From SB15 sp964557285 (lineage in GTDB: Bacteria; Chloroflexota; Anaerolineae; Aggregatilineales; J027): a stretch of DNA of 64,000 nucleotides. Made by a program: the position numbers and the translations under genes. Shown in pieces: positions 9,055 to 17,676 of the stretch. The notes under the pieces are model-generated. The model had not been told where the DNA came from and ran no database searches. It saw nothing but the letters and a program-made list of their open reading frames with translations. Within the stretch, counting starts at the first letter, position 1, and every line of letters starts with the position of its first letter. The stretch is taken from positions 8,835-72,834 of the forward strand of contig CAZKZS010000001.1 of assembly GCA_964557285.1 (NCBI GenBank). The letters are read 5' to 3'.

Positions 9055-11511
9055 ATGCCGCCGATTCCGGCTGTTTATCCTCTCACTTTACGCCTTGCTG
9101 CCGATGCCCGCACCGGACGCACCACCTATGCCGATGACCAGAGTTGGGAAGTGGCGCTCGGCCAGAATGACCAGCCTGCTGTTGCCCTGCAAACGCGCTA
9201 CGGCGGGCGGGTAGGGCTGCTTCGACTCGTCCCGATGGTACGGGGCGAAAGTCAGGTGCTGTACGAAGCCCGTCATTTTTCTGGCTCGCCGCGTCTGACC
9301 CTGCTCACTCCCGACGCGCTGCGTCTGGAAATGGAAATTACTGCCGGATTACACATGGGGTTTTATGCCTGGGTGATTCATTCACAGGCAGTCGGTGGGA
9401 GTCTGATGTTCACCAACCGGACAAAACAGCCTATCACCCTGACCGCCGAAATTTATGCTCAGGCCATGCGCGAAAAACAAACCGTTCCCATGAGCATCCT
9501 CACGTTGGAAGCGGGAAGCGGCGCGGCGGTAGGGCTTTCCCTGGGGCAAATCGGAAACTTGCAGCCCGTTCTCTTGATGGAACACGCGCGTGAAAATCCG
9601 ACTGCTAAACTCAGCGCCCCGTTAACAATTCCACCAGCCAAAACCCTTTCTGTAAAATTTGTGCTGGCTTCTTTTCCCCAACTCGAAACCTCCCTGGAAG
9701 AAGCCTATGTCTGGTTATACAACGCCGACTGGAACGCCCATGTGAAAGGCATCCAGCAGCGACAGGCGCAGCTTCCGGCCATTGAAACGGGCGACCCAGA
9801 GCTTGACGCGGCGGTGATGCTCAGCCAGCAGGCCGCCCTGCGGAGTCTCATTGGCAAAACCGATTTTTTCCCCTATCCGTCACCCGTTTTTGTCCGCCTG
9901 TCCGGAATGGGATTTTCCCCTAATGGCACAGGCAGCGACCACATTCGCCCCTGGGAAGGGCAAAACGCGCTGGATACCTATCAACTTGTCAGCAGCCTTG
10001 TTACCCTTGACCCGTCGCTGGTCAAAGGAATCATTAAAAATTACCTGTCGGTGCAGGGAAAAGATGGTTTTGTAGATGCCATTCCGGGGGCGGGAGGTCA
10101 GCGTGCGGGTGTGCTGCTTGCCCCATTTCTGGCACAGATGACCGCGCTTGTTTACCAGTACACGCAGGACAAAACCTTTGTGCAGGAAGTTTACCCCCGC
10201 CTGCTCAGATTTTATACATACTGGTTTTCTCAGGATGCGGACGGCGACGGTTTCCCTGAATGGCAGAACGTTTTGCAGGCCAATCTGGATTATCACCCCC
10301 TGTTTTTAAAGCTGCATCAAATGGCACAGGAGTCGCTGGTAGCGCTGCTGGAATCGCCGGATTTAGGGACATATCTGCTCAATGAGGGGCGGGCGCTGCT
10401 GTATCTGGCGGCGGAAACCGGACAGCCAGCCGAAAAAGTTGCTCCATATCACGAAAAATTAAAAGTGTCTTTGTTAGAAAGCTGGCAGGACAATCATTTT
10501 ATCTACCGGGACCGGGATACCCATAAGGCGCTGGTGGGGGAAACCCTGTTTTCTGCAATGGGCGACCAGATGTTGCCCGCCCCCCTGACTTTGCAAGCGC
10601 CAGCGAATCTCCTGATTCAGGTTGAGGGCAGTGGCACAAACAAACCCAAAATGCTCAGAGTTAGACTCGAAGGGCTGGATCGAGAGGGTAAACCCGCTTC
10701 CGAGGTGATTGAAGGCAACCAGTTTAGCTGGTATCGCAGCCGGGGCGGGGCTGTCACCCGTACCGCGTGGCAGCGCATCGACCATCTCACAGTAGAGGGG
10801 TTGAGTCGGGTATATGAATATCAGGTCAAAACGGTTGACCTCAGCCAGCGCGATTTCAGCCAGCTTTTGCCCTATACCACAGGCATTTTGAGCGAAAAAC
10901 AGCAAAAAGCCCTTTTGAATGAACTTAAGGAAAAATACGGGCGGGAATATGGCCTGGCAACCTCTGAATCGCGGGACGACCTGCAAAACCGGATGGTGCT
11001 GCCCTGGGTGATGATGATGGGGCTGGCGCTGCTGGAACAGGGGGAAAGCCGCCTGAGCGCGGAACTTTTAGAAAAAGTGACGGTGGCTCAGGTGAACGCC
11101 CTCAAATCTCAGGGCAGCTTTTTCCAGTGGTACGATGCAGTCAGCGGCGCAGGATTGGGGCTTCAGGAACACACCACCGGACTTATACCGCTTCACTGGC
11201 TCATGCAGTGTATTGGCGTGGTCGTGCTGGATAGTGGTACAGTTAGTATCCTGAAACCTTTTGGCCTGAAAAAGAAAGTCACTCTTGTGCATCACGGAGT
11301 CAAAATCGCACGCAGCACACGCAAATTAAGTATCAGATTTTCAAGTGGACATACCGTTGAACTGCCTGCCGATGCCCCGTCACAGGTGATTCGTGACCCT
11401 CACTATCACTCGACGGCGGCGGAAACCATCATTGAACCGCCTGCTCCTTCGCGCAGCCGCAAACCTGCCCAGACAGGTAAAATTCCCCTGACCCATGAGG
11501 GGGAAAACTAA
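9055..11511 (+). CDS. Six-hairpin glycosidase-like protein
   Basis: 818 residues, no signal peptide. The N-terminal third is beta-rich. From about residue 260 there is an alpha/alpha-barrel-like region with the run RPWEGQNALDTYQLVSSLV and the motif DADGDGFPEWQN (about residues 397-408). That motif is typical of six-hairpin glycosidases such as GH63/GH116-type enzymes and glucan debranching relatives. The substrate is unknown. Acidic residues in the DGDGFPEW segment are candidates for catalysis but are not proven. It ends with a proline/basic tail. It overlaps the start of the SGNH protein by one base (TAATG), suggesting one transcript. Confidence 0.65.
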   Translation: MPPIPAVYPLTLRLAADARTGRTTYADDQSWEVALGQNDQPAVALQTRYGGRVGLLRLVPMVRGESQVLYEARHFSGSPRLTLLTPDALRLEMEITAGLHMGFYAWVIHSQAVGGSLMFTNRTKQPITLTAEIYAQAMREKQTVPMSILTLEAGSGAAVGLSLGQIGNLQPVLLMEHARENPTAKLSAPLTIPPAKTLSVKFVLASFPQLETSLEEAYVWLYNADWNAHVKGIQQRQAQLPAIETGDPELDAAVMLSQQAALRSLIGKTDFFPYPSPVFVRLSGMGFSPNGTGSDHIRPWEGQNALDTYQLVSSLVTLDPSLVKGIIKNYLSVQGKDGFVDAIPGAGGQRAGVLLAPFLAQMTALVYQYTQDKTFVQEVYPRLLRFYTYWFSQDADGDGFPEWQNVLQANLDYHPLFLKLHQMAQESLVALLESPDLGTYLLNEGRALLYLAAETGQPAEKVAPYHEKLKVSLLESWQDNHFIYRDRDTHKALVGETLFSAMGDQMLPAPLTLQAPANLLIQVEGSGTNKPKMLRVRLEGLDREGKPASEVIEGNQFSWYRSRGGAVTRTAWQRIDHLTVEGLSRVYEYQVKTVDLSQRDFSQLLPYTTGILSEKQQKALLNELKEKYGREYGLATSESRDDLQNRMVLPWVMMMGLALLEQGESRLSAELLEKVTVAQVNALKSQGSFFQWYDAVSGAGLGLQEHTTGLIPLHWLMQCIGVVVLDSGTVSILKPFGLKKKVTLVHHGVKIARSTRKLSIRFSSGHTVELPADAPSQVIRDPHYHSTAAETIIEPPAPSRSRKPAQTGKIPLTHEGEN

Positions 11512-13154
11512 TGCGGCTGCCCTGGAAAATGGTCTTTCTGGCGGGCGGGCTGTTTTTATTTGCATCATCGGCCTTTTTTACCCGTCAGGCCGCCGTGCAG
11601 GAAGAAATTGAGTTTGTGTTTATTACGGCTACCCCGCGTCGGCCTGCCACCCTGATTCCAACTCAGGCGATTCCTACAGAAGCTCCGGCGGTTGTCATGG
11701 TGGAAACCGCAGCCTTTACGCCGACCGTTTTGCCGGATACGCTGACTCCTATGTCTACGCCTACCCTGTCACCTACTGCTACTGTGACGTTAACCTCTGA
11801 ACCGCTTCATCTGGTGATGATTACCAGCGAAGTAGGGGCATTTTTACGCGGCGGGCCAGGGGTAGATTATCCAGTCGTGGGAGAAGCGCCACCGGGAAGC
11901 GTGTACAAAGTCCTTACCTATCACAATCGGGATAATCATCTCTGGTATCAGGTTGAATTACCCACCGGAGAACAGGGCTGGCTGTCGGAAATGGTGGCGC
12001 TGCCCGCCGAAGGAACACGGCTGGAAGAAATCGCACTGGCGGAAACGCTGCCCCCGACCCCCTTGCCAACGTCTACTGTAACCGCAACTCCTACCAGCAC
12101 CCCGCCCCTAAACGCTGATGCGTATGTGAGTTATGAACGTGACCAGCTTCGCTTGCGAAGCGCCCCCAATAACGAAGCCGACGTGCTGACTCTGCTGGAC
12201 GAACTGACTCCGCTGACTCTCCGCGCCCGCACACCGGATAATAGCTGGTACAACGTGACCACCGCAAGCGGGCGCGAAGGCTGGGTAATGGCGCAGTTTG
12301 TCACGGTCAATTTGCCGATTGAAAATGTCCCAATTCTCCAACCGACTCCGACCATGGATTTGCCTAACGTCAACGAATGTATTTCCATCGTCGGCGATTC
12401 CATGCCCTACGGCCACATCATTTACAAGATTCCGGGGTATGGTTTTAGCACTGTGCGGGCAACTCCGTTCAGCATCATTCTTGCTAATCAGCTTGAGGCA
12501 GCCGGACGGCCTGTTCCCGTTTTAGACCGAACAGTTCCGGCGGCGCTGCTGTGGGATAACGGACGTATTCCCTATCGGAAATCGCCAGAGTACACGCAGC
12601 TTCTCAATGACCGATGCCGTTTTACTGTGATTGTGCCGTTTATCAATGATTTGAGTGTGGGGGAAGACCGTCCCGATGCGGTAGGCGCTCATATGAACGA
12701 CCTGGTGACGCTGATTCAAACCCTCAACCAGACCAACCCGGACGGAAAAATTTTAATTCTGGGGTTTTATTATGGTACACCTGCCGAATTTGTCTGGTCA
12801 TACGCTAAAGGGTACACGGTAGAAAATGTAAACCTGTTTAACCAGCGCCTTTTTGAAGCCTGTGCGCCGGGTGGCATGATTGGCGTTCTGGGTAACGTCA
12901 CCTGTGCGCCGATAGAAAGTATGCTCTGGGCGGTAGGCAGCGGAGCATTTGCTGGAGAAGCCCAGGAAACCACCATCCGGGGATCACTCTATGAACCTCT
13001 GCCTGCGGACGGACAGCCCCTGTTTGAAGCCTTCTGGTCGCTTCACCCCGGCGAACCCATCATCGGGGATGGGATTCATCTGAGTGAGCAGGGAAAAATC
13101 GCGCTGGCACAGTTTGTCATTACCCAGTTAATTGCTATCAGCCCGGATTGGTGA
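11511..13154 (+). CDS. Secreted SH3-domain plus SGNH hydrolase protein
   Basis: 547 residues. A signal or anchor segment (about residues 8-22) is followed by a Thr-Pro linker, an SH3b domain (about 105-165, FLRGGPGVDYPVVG and GEQGWLSEMV), a second linker and a second SH3b (about 205-266, LRLRSAPNNEADVL). A SGNH/GDSL hydrolase domain comes last (290-547). Its blocks are GDSMPYG (nucleophile S297), PFINDL (N379) and GDGIHLSEQGK (D520 and H523), so the Ser-Asp-His triad is complete. SH3b domains often bind the cell wall, so it may deacylate a wall or surface polymer. The exact substrate is unknown. Confidence 0.8.
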   Translation: MRLPWKMVFLAGGLFLFASSAFFTRQAAVQEEIEFVFITATPRRPATLIPTQAIPTEAPAVVMVETAAFTPTVLPDTLTPMSTPTLSPTATVTLTSEPLHLVMITSEVGAFLRGGPGVDYPVVGEAPPGSVYKVLTYHNRDNHLWYQVELPTGEQGWLSEMVALPAEGTRLEEIALAETLPPTPLPTSTVTATPTSTPPLNADAYVSYERDQLRLRSAPNNEADVLTLLDELTPLTLRARTPDNSWYNVTTASGREGWVMAQFVTVNLPIENVPILQPTPTMDLPNVNECISIVGDSMPYGHIIYKIPGYGFSTVRATPFSIILANQLEAAGRPVPVLDRTVPAALLWDNGRIPYRKSPEYTQLLNDRCRFTVIVPFINDLSVGEDRPDAVGAHMNDLVTLIQTLNQTNPDGKILILGFYYGTPAEFVWSYAKGYTVENVNLFNQRLFEACAPGGMIGVLGNVTCAPIESMLWAVGSGAFAGEAQETTIRGSLYEPLPADGQPLFEAFWSLHPGEPIIGDGIHLSEQGKIALAQFVITQLIAISPDW

Positions 13155-13196
13155 GTTGCGTTAAAATTGAGTTAATTCTGCTAGCAGGGCAAATAT

Positions 13197-14195
13197 ATGG
13201 GGCCGACTTCCGAGTTCATTTTTCAGAATGCAGCCGTTGGGATTCTGATGGTCGGGAGTCAGGGGGAACTGCTGCGGTTAAATTCGGCGGCAGTAGCCAT
13301 GCTCTACCTCAAGCCGGAAACGGTATTGGGGCGGCATGTGGGGGAAATTTTCCGCGAAAATCGTCCGCTTGTCCGGTTATCGCTGCCCGGCGGCCCCAAA
13401 CAGTTAAATATTCGTCTGGCGAACAACCGTCTGGCGTCTGGCATCGGGGGTGATATAAGTGGGCAGCGTATTGTTGTACTGCACGACATCACCGAACGGC
13501 ATGACCTGGACTCGCGGCGGGATGCGCTCATCAAATCCATTTCTCACGATTTACGCAATCCGATTAATGCGCTGGGGGGGTACGCCGACCTGGTGCGGAA
13601 ATTTGGCGCGTTAAATCCGCAGCAGGAACGTTTTATGACGCGCATCCAGCAGACCACCAATAAGCTGTATGAGATGACGGAAAAATTAGTCGATTTATCC
13701 TGGATTGAAGCCGGAATGCCGCTGGAACATATTCCAGTGGAACTCATCGGGTTGACCCGTGAGGTCATGCGCGAACTCTCTTATGAAGCCTACAAAGCGG
13801 GGGTCAGCATTGTGAACAGCATACCGGACGAATGTCCGGCGGTCATGGGCGACCCCCGCAGTTTAAAAAAGTCGATTTATTATCTGCTGGATAATGCCAT
13901 CCGATACTCTATGGGCGGCAATAACGTCGTCATTCACGCCTGGCATAATCTGACGCATGTGTATTACACAGTAGCGGATCAGGGCATCGGCATTAGCGAA
14001 GAAGACCAGTCCAAAATCTGGGATAGGCTGTGGCGTTCCAGTGATGAACGGGTGCGGGATGTAGCGGGGGCGGGTATCGGATTAACCTATGTACGGACGG
14101 TAATTCGGCGGCATGGCGGCAAAATCCATGTGGACAGCACGCTTAATGAGGGGTCAACCTTTACTTTTGAGCTTCCCTTAATGCGAGGCAGTTAA
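13197..14195 (+). CDS. PAS-domain sensor histidine kinase (soluble)
   Basis: 332 residues without membrane helices. The N-terminal PAS-like domain (about 5-100) is followed by a HisKA helix with the phospho-acceptor H117 in ISHDLRNPINALGGYA. The HATPase domain has an N-box YYLLDNAIRYS (N233), a G1 box DQGIGISEED and a G2 box GAGIGLTYV. It should autophosphorylate in response to a cytoplasmic signal. No response regulator gene adjoins it; the next gene is a GNAT acetyltransferase one base after the stop. The ribosome binding site is weak (CAGGG). Confidence 0.88.
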   Translation: MGPTSEFIFQNAAVGILMVGSQGELLRLNSAAVAMLYLKPETVLGRHVGEIFRENRPLVRLSLPGGPKQLNIRLANNRLASGIGGDISGQRIVVLHDITERHDLDSRRDALIKSISHDLRNPINALGGYADLVRKFGALNPQQERFMTRIQQTTNKLYEMTEKLVDLSWIEAGMPLEHIPVELIGLTREVMRELSYEAYKAGVSIVNSIPDECPAVMGDPRSLKKSIYYLLDNAIRYSMGGNNVVIHAWHNLTHVYYTVADQGIGISEEDQSKIWDRLWRSSDERVRDVAGAGIGLTYVRTVIRRHGGKIHVDSTLNEGSTFTFELPLMRGS

Positions 14196-14196
14196 T

Positions 14197-14958
14197 ATGC
14201 TCCTGGCAGCGTTTGAAAATATTCGTGATTTTTGCGAGCGTATGTACTGGGACTGGCCGGAAGCCATTACCGAACATGGATTAGGCTATGTTTTAAATTA
14301 CAGTGGGCTGACCTGGCTTTCCGGCGCAAATCAACTCTGGATAGATGACCCGTCCATTGTCACGCCGATGTTTCTGGAAATGTGTCTGCGATTTTTCCGT
14401 CCGTACCGCGCCGAATGGAGTGCTGTGGTCATGCCGGAGGTACAGCCGGGCTTAAAGGAGCAAATTTTACGCGCAGGCGGATACATTCGATGGGATAGTC
14501 CGGTGATGATATTAGAAGGTGTTCCGGATTCTTTTCCTTTCAGCCGCACCATCAGCATCCGTCCCATACGCGGCAGCATCATGGAACGGCAGGCACAACG
14601 TATTTTAAGCGAAGCCTTTTACCTTGATCATGCGGTGAATTTACGGCTGGTGCGTCCCGACCATGAAAATGACCCCACCATTCATCACTATATGGCTTAT
14701 TACGATAATCATCCGGCAGCCGTTGCCACACTGACGCTCACCGAAGACATGGCAGGCATCTGGAATGTAGGAACGCGGCGCATGTTCCGGCGCAAAGGGC
14801 TGGCCTCTGCGCTGGTGCAGCAAATCTGTTATGATGCAAGGCGGTTCGGATATTCCCATACTATGCTCATGGCGAGCAGCATGGGGCAGCCGATTTATGA
14901 AAAAATGGGATATACCGTCGTCGCTGAAATTTTATATATGGGTCTGGCAAGTTATTAG
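14197..14958 (+). CDS. GNAT family N-acetyltransferase
   Basis: 253 residues. The C-terminal half carries the GNAT acetyl-CoA site: a beta strand WNVGTRRMF followed by RRKGLASALVQQICYDARR (pyrophosphate-binding loop R/Q-x-x-G-x-G/A type), then PIYEKMGYTVV, the typical last strand. The N-terminal half is a degenerate GNAT-like extension without the loop, so a tandem-GNAT origin is possible. The acceptor substrate is unknown. It starts one base after the histidine kinase stop and may be co-translated. Confidence 0.8.
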   Translation: MLLAAFENIRDFCERMYWDWPEAITEHGLGYVLNYSGLTWLSGANQLWIDDPSIVTPMFLEMCLRFFRPYRAEWSAVVMPEVQPGLKEQILRAGGYIRWDSPVMILEGVPDSFPFSRTISIRPIRGSIMERQAQRILSEAFYLDHAVNLRLVRPDHENDPTIHHYMAYYDNHPAAVATLTLTEDMAGIWNVGTRRMFRRKGLASALVQQICYDARRFGYSHTMLMASSMGQPIYEKMGYTVVAEILYMGLASY

Positions 14959-14963
14959 AGGGC

Positions 14964-15860
14964 ATGATGGATACAAAACCCCACCTTGATTTAGAGGAAA
15001 CCCGTCCACGTTATGACTTTGAAGTGTCACCGGAAGCGTCAGAGTATCTGCCGATACGTCCGAACGGGGTGCGTATCGCACTGATACATTTTGAGCCGCA
15101 GCCTGAAAAAAGTGATAACATGCAAACGGCGGTGCGGCTGGCATGGCAGGCGGCAGAGGAGGGCGCGAATATTATCGCCTTCCCCGAAATGTTTTTGCTG
15201 CCCTGGCATTTTGCCTCCGATGATCCTGCATCATATAAACATTTAGCCGACCCCTTTAACAGCCATGTCTGGATACCGCTTCGCACCCTGGCACGCGATA
15301 AACAGGTGGTGCTGGTGTGTCCTTTTTTTGAACGCGGGGACGACAAAAAAAATTACAATAGCTGCCTGGTGATTGATATACACGGGGAAATTGCGGGCTG
15401 CTATCGGAAGCGGCATCTCCCCCCCGATAACGAACGGCTGCACATGACCCCCGGGGATGGTATTTTTTCCGCTTTTCAGACGGCTTATGGGCGGATTGGG
15501 GTCTATATCTGCTGGGATAATTTTTTTCCGGAAGGAGCGCGAGCGCTGGCGCTGGACGGGGCGGATATTGTGTTTGCGCCCTCCGCCGCTACGGAAGTGG
15601 ACGCGGCTTACAAGTGGGAAATTGCCATTGCCTCCCATGCGCTGGCAAACGGCATCCCCTGGGTGCGGATTAACCGGATTGAGTCTCCCTGCTATCGGGC
15701 GAGTTTTGTGGCGCTGGCCTCTGGTGAACTGATTCCGGTAGACAGCAGTGAAGGGTTTGCGCTGGTGGATATTGATTACACGGCCACCGACCGCATCCGT
15801 GAAAAATGGCCGTTTCTGGATGACCGCCGCCCCGACCAGTATATGGGATTGGTGAAGTAG
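14964..15860 (+). CDS. Carbon-nitrogen hydrolase (nitrilase superfamily)
   Basis: 298 residues with the complete Glu-Lys-Cys triad of the superfamily: E75 in AFPEMFLLPWH, K149 in CYRKRHLPP and C183 in VYICWDNFFPE. Members hydrolyse amides, carbamoyl compounds or nitriles in the cytoplasm. The CWDNFFPE signature and overall length resemble N-carbamoylputrescine amidase or related aliphatic amidases more than true nitrilases. The specific substrate is not certain. GAGGGC precedes the first ATG; a second ATG three bases on is equally possible. Confidence 0.87.
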   Translation: MMDTKPHLDLEETRPRYDFEVSPEASEYLPIRPNGVRIALIHFEPQPEKSDNMQTAVRLAWQAAEEGANIIAFPEMFLLPWHFASDDPASYKHLADPFNSHVWIPLRTLARDKQVVLVCPFFERGDDKKNYNSCLVIDIHGEIAGCYRKRHLPPDNERLHMTPGDGIFSAFQTAYGRIGVYICWDNFFPEGARALALDGADIVFAPSAATEVDAAYKWEIAIASHALANGIPWVRINRIESPCYRASFVALASGELIPVDSSEGFALVDIDYTATDRIREKWPFLDDRRPDQYMGLVK

Positions 15861-15935
15861 GCTGTGCGCGGGTCAGACGTACAAAAATAAGGCTGACTTT
15901 TGTAGTATAAATGGCGGGGGAGTAAGATAGAACGC

Positions 15936-17567
15936 ATGGACAATACGCAGAACACCCACCAGTCTAATGAAACCCGTCGGCAGCCGCCCGTCAATCATAC
16001 CACGCCGCCAACGGTAGTCAGTCAGGGAACGACTCGTCTGGATACCGACAGTGAAGCGGCGACCGATGTGAGTATGCCAGTGGTTGGCAGCCAGGCGCAC
16101 CGCTACGGATACACCGCCCCTTCCCATCGACCCAAACCGAATCGCCGCCGGATGTTTATGGGCGGGTGTCTGGCGATTGGTGGGGCGTTTCTGGCTTTTG
16201 GCGTGGTCGCGCTGATTGTGGGTGCGATTCTGCTGCCGCCCATTTACCGCGCCCAGCGCCCCGAAATTCAGGAAATCTGGTGCAGTCGTGCTGACCGGAT
16301 CGGGTTGGGCGGTGTAGTCTGCGAATGGAAACCCACGCCGCCTTTTGAATTTATCCCTACCCTCCCTCCTATGGAGAATACGATTGACCCGATGAGCATT
16401 TTGACCCCCGCTTCCGCGACTCCGGCGGCTGGGGCGCTGCCCACCGAAAGCGGCCTGATTCCGTCACAAACGCCAACCCCGACTTTTACCCCGACTCTGC
16501 TGCCAACCTCTGCACCGACCGCCACCCCGACTCCTGTTCCCACCTCAACCCCGATTCCGGCGCCTGTGTCGTATAAAATCGACAATGACCGGATTACCTA
16601 TCAGGCACAGTGGTGGAATAACTGCGGTCCGGCCACGCTGACCATGACCTTGAGTTATTACGGCTATTCTCAGAATCAGGGACCCGCTGCCAATTATCTG
16701 AAGCCCAACAGCGAAGATAAAAATGTCAGCCCCTATCAAATGGTGGCCTATGTGAATGAGCAGGCCAGTGTCTCGCTGCCTGTGCGGGCGTTATATCGGG
16801 TGGGCGGAGATACTCAGCTTTTAAAAATCCTGCTTTCTCATGATTTTCCAGTCATCATCGAAAAAGGGTATGAAGTCAACGATTTGGGCTGGATGGGTCA
16901 TTACCTGCTGCTGGTCGGATATGACGACAGCCTGCAAACCTTCTATGCCTATGACAGTTATTTAGGCAACGGGAATGGAAATGGGCGTCCTGAAGCCTAC
17001 CAGGATGTGGAGCATTACTGGCGGCAGTTTAATCACCTGTTTATTGTGCTGTATGACCCCGCCCGCGAAGCCGAACTGATGCAGCTGCTTGGCACGCGCA
17101 GCGACCCCAAACAGGCCGCGCAAACCGCTTTAGAAGTTGCCCGTACCGAAGCCGCCGCCCGCCCCGATGATAACTGGGCATGGTTTAATCTGGGCAGCGC
17201 GTACACGATTTTGGGGCAGCACGAACAGGCAGCCCAGGCGTATGATCAGGCTTTTGCGCTGGGGATGCCCTGGCGAACACTCTGGTATTTGCACACACCC
17301 TATGAATCATATTACGCGGTGGGGCGCTATGATGATGTGCTGGCGCTGGCAAAATCCGCCGAAAGCACCACCGTTCATGTGGAGGAAACCTTTTTTTATC
17401 GGGGCGGGGTGTATGCGGCGCAGGGCGACACCCAGAAAGCCATCCAGCAGTTTAATCTGGCGCTGAACTATAACCGCAATTTTTACCCTGCTACTGCCGC
17501 CCGTGATGCCGTTCAGAATGGCACATTCACCCCGCAGTTGATGTTCAGTGTGGGCTTGGGGCGGTAA
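15936..17567 (+). CDS. Membrane-anchored C39-family peptidase with TPR repeats
   Basis: 543 residues. A polar cytoplasmic N-terminus (1-73) is followed by one membrane helix (about 76-100) and a long Thr-Pro linker (about 175-210). The peptidase-like domain (212-375) has the papain-fold triad in C39 order: C230 in NNCGPATL, H322 in GHYLLLVGYDD and D340 in FYAYDSYLG. TPR-type helices follow (about 385-530, WFNLGSAYTILGQHEQAAQAYDQA). The active part faces outward. Upstream is an inverted repeat TACAAAA-N11-TTTTGTA at 15880-15904 followed by a TATAAA, a possible weak promoter region. Confidence 0.83.
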   Translation: MDNTQNTHQSNETRRQPPVNHTTPPTVVSQGTTRLDTDSEAATDVSMPVVGSQAHRYGYTAPSHRPKPNRRRMFMGGCLAIGGAFLAFGVVALIVGAILLPPIYRAQRPEIQEIWCSRADRIGLGGVVCEWKPTPPFEFIPTLPPMENTIDPMSILTPASATPAAGALPTESGLIPSQTPTPTFTPTLLPTSAPTATPTPVPTSTPIPAPVSYKIDNDRITYQAQWWNNCGPATLTMTLSYYGYSQNQGPAANYLKPNSEDKNVSPYQMVAYVNEQASVSLPVRALYRVGGDTQLLKILLSHDFPVIIEKGYEVNDLGWMGHYLLLVGYDDSLQTFYAYDSYLGNGNGNGRPEAYQDVEHYWRQFNHLFIVLYDPAREAELMQLLGTRSDPKQAAQTALEVARTEAAARPDDNWAWFNLGSAYTILGQHEQAAQAYDQAFALGMPWRTLWYLHTPYESYYAVGRYDDVLALAKSAESTTVHVEETFFYRGGVYAAQGDTQKAIQQFNLALNYNRNFYPATAARDAVQNGTFTPQLMFSVGLGR

Positions 17568-17610
17568 GGGGATTGTTTTATCCCCACCCGCCATTAGCTC
17601 ATAGGTGGAC

Positions 17611-17652
17611 GTAGGGGCAGGGACAAGCGAACGTAGTGAGCGATACCTGCCC
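17611..17652 (+). repeat. Family A repeat, core copy
   Basis: A 42-base copy of the core found at 8072, with differences such as GGGACAAGCG for GGAACAAGCG and CGATACCTGCCC for CGATGCCTGCCC. Its 3' end also forms the first arm of a terminator (17646-17676), so this copy has become part of the transcription end of the peptidase gene. Confidence 0.85.
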
Positions 17653-17676
17653 TAAAAACGTTGGGCAGGGATTTTT
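17646..17676 (+). terminator. Intrinsic terminator built on a repeat end
   Basis: CCTGCCC (17646-17652) pairs with GGGCAGG (17663-17669), followed by GATTTTT. The first arm is the end of the family A repeat. It would end transcription of the C39 peptidase gene just before the convergent glucosidase stop. Confidence 0.6.

Noticed and set aside
15880..15911. TACAAAA-N11-TTTTGTA dyad with TATAAA as an operator-promoter of the C39 peptidase gene
   Set aside because: No -35 and AT-rich arms that arise easily by chance; kept only as a remark.
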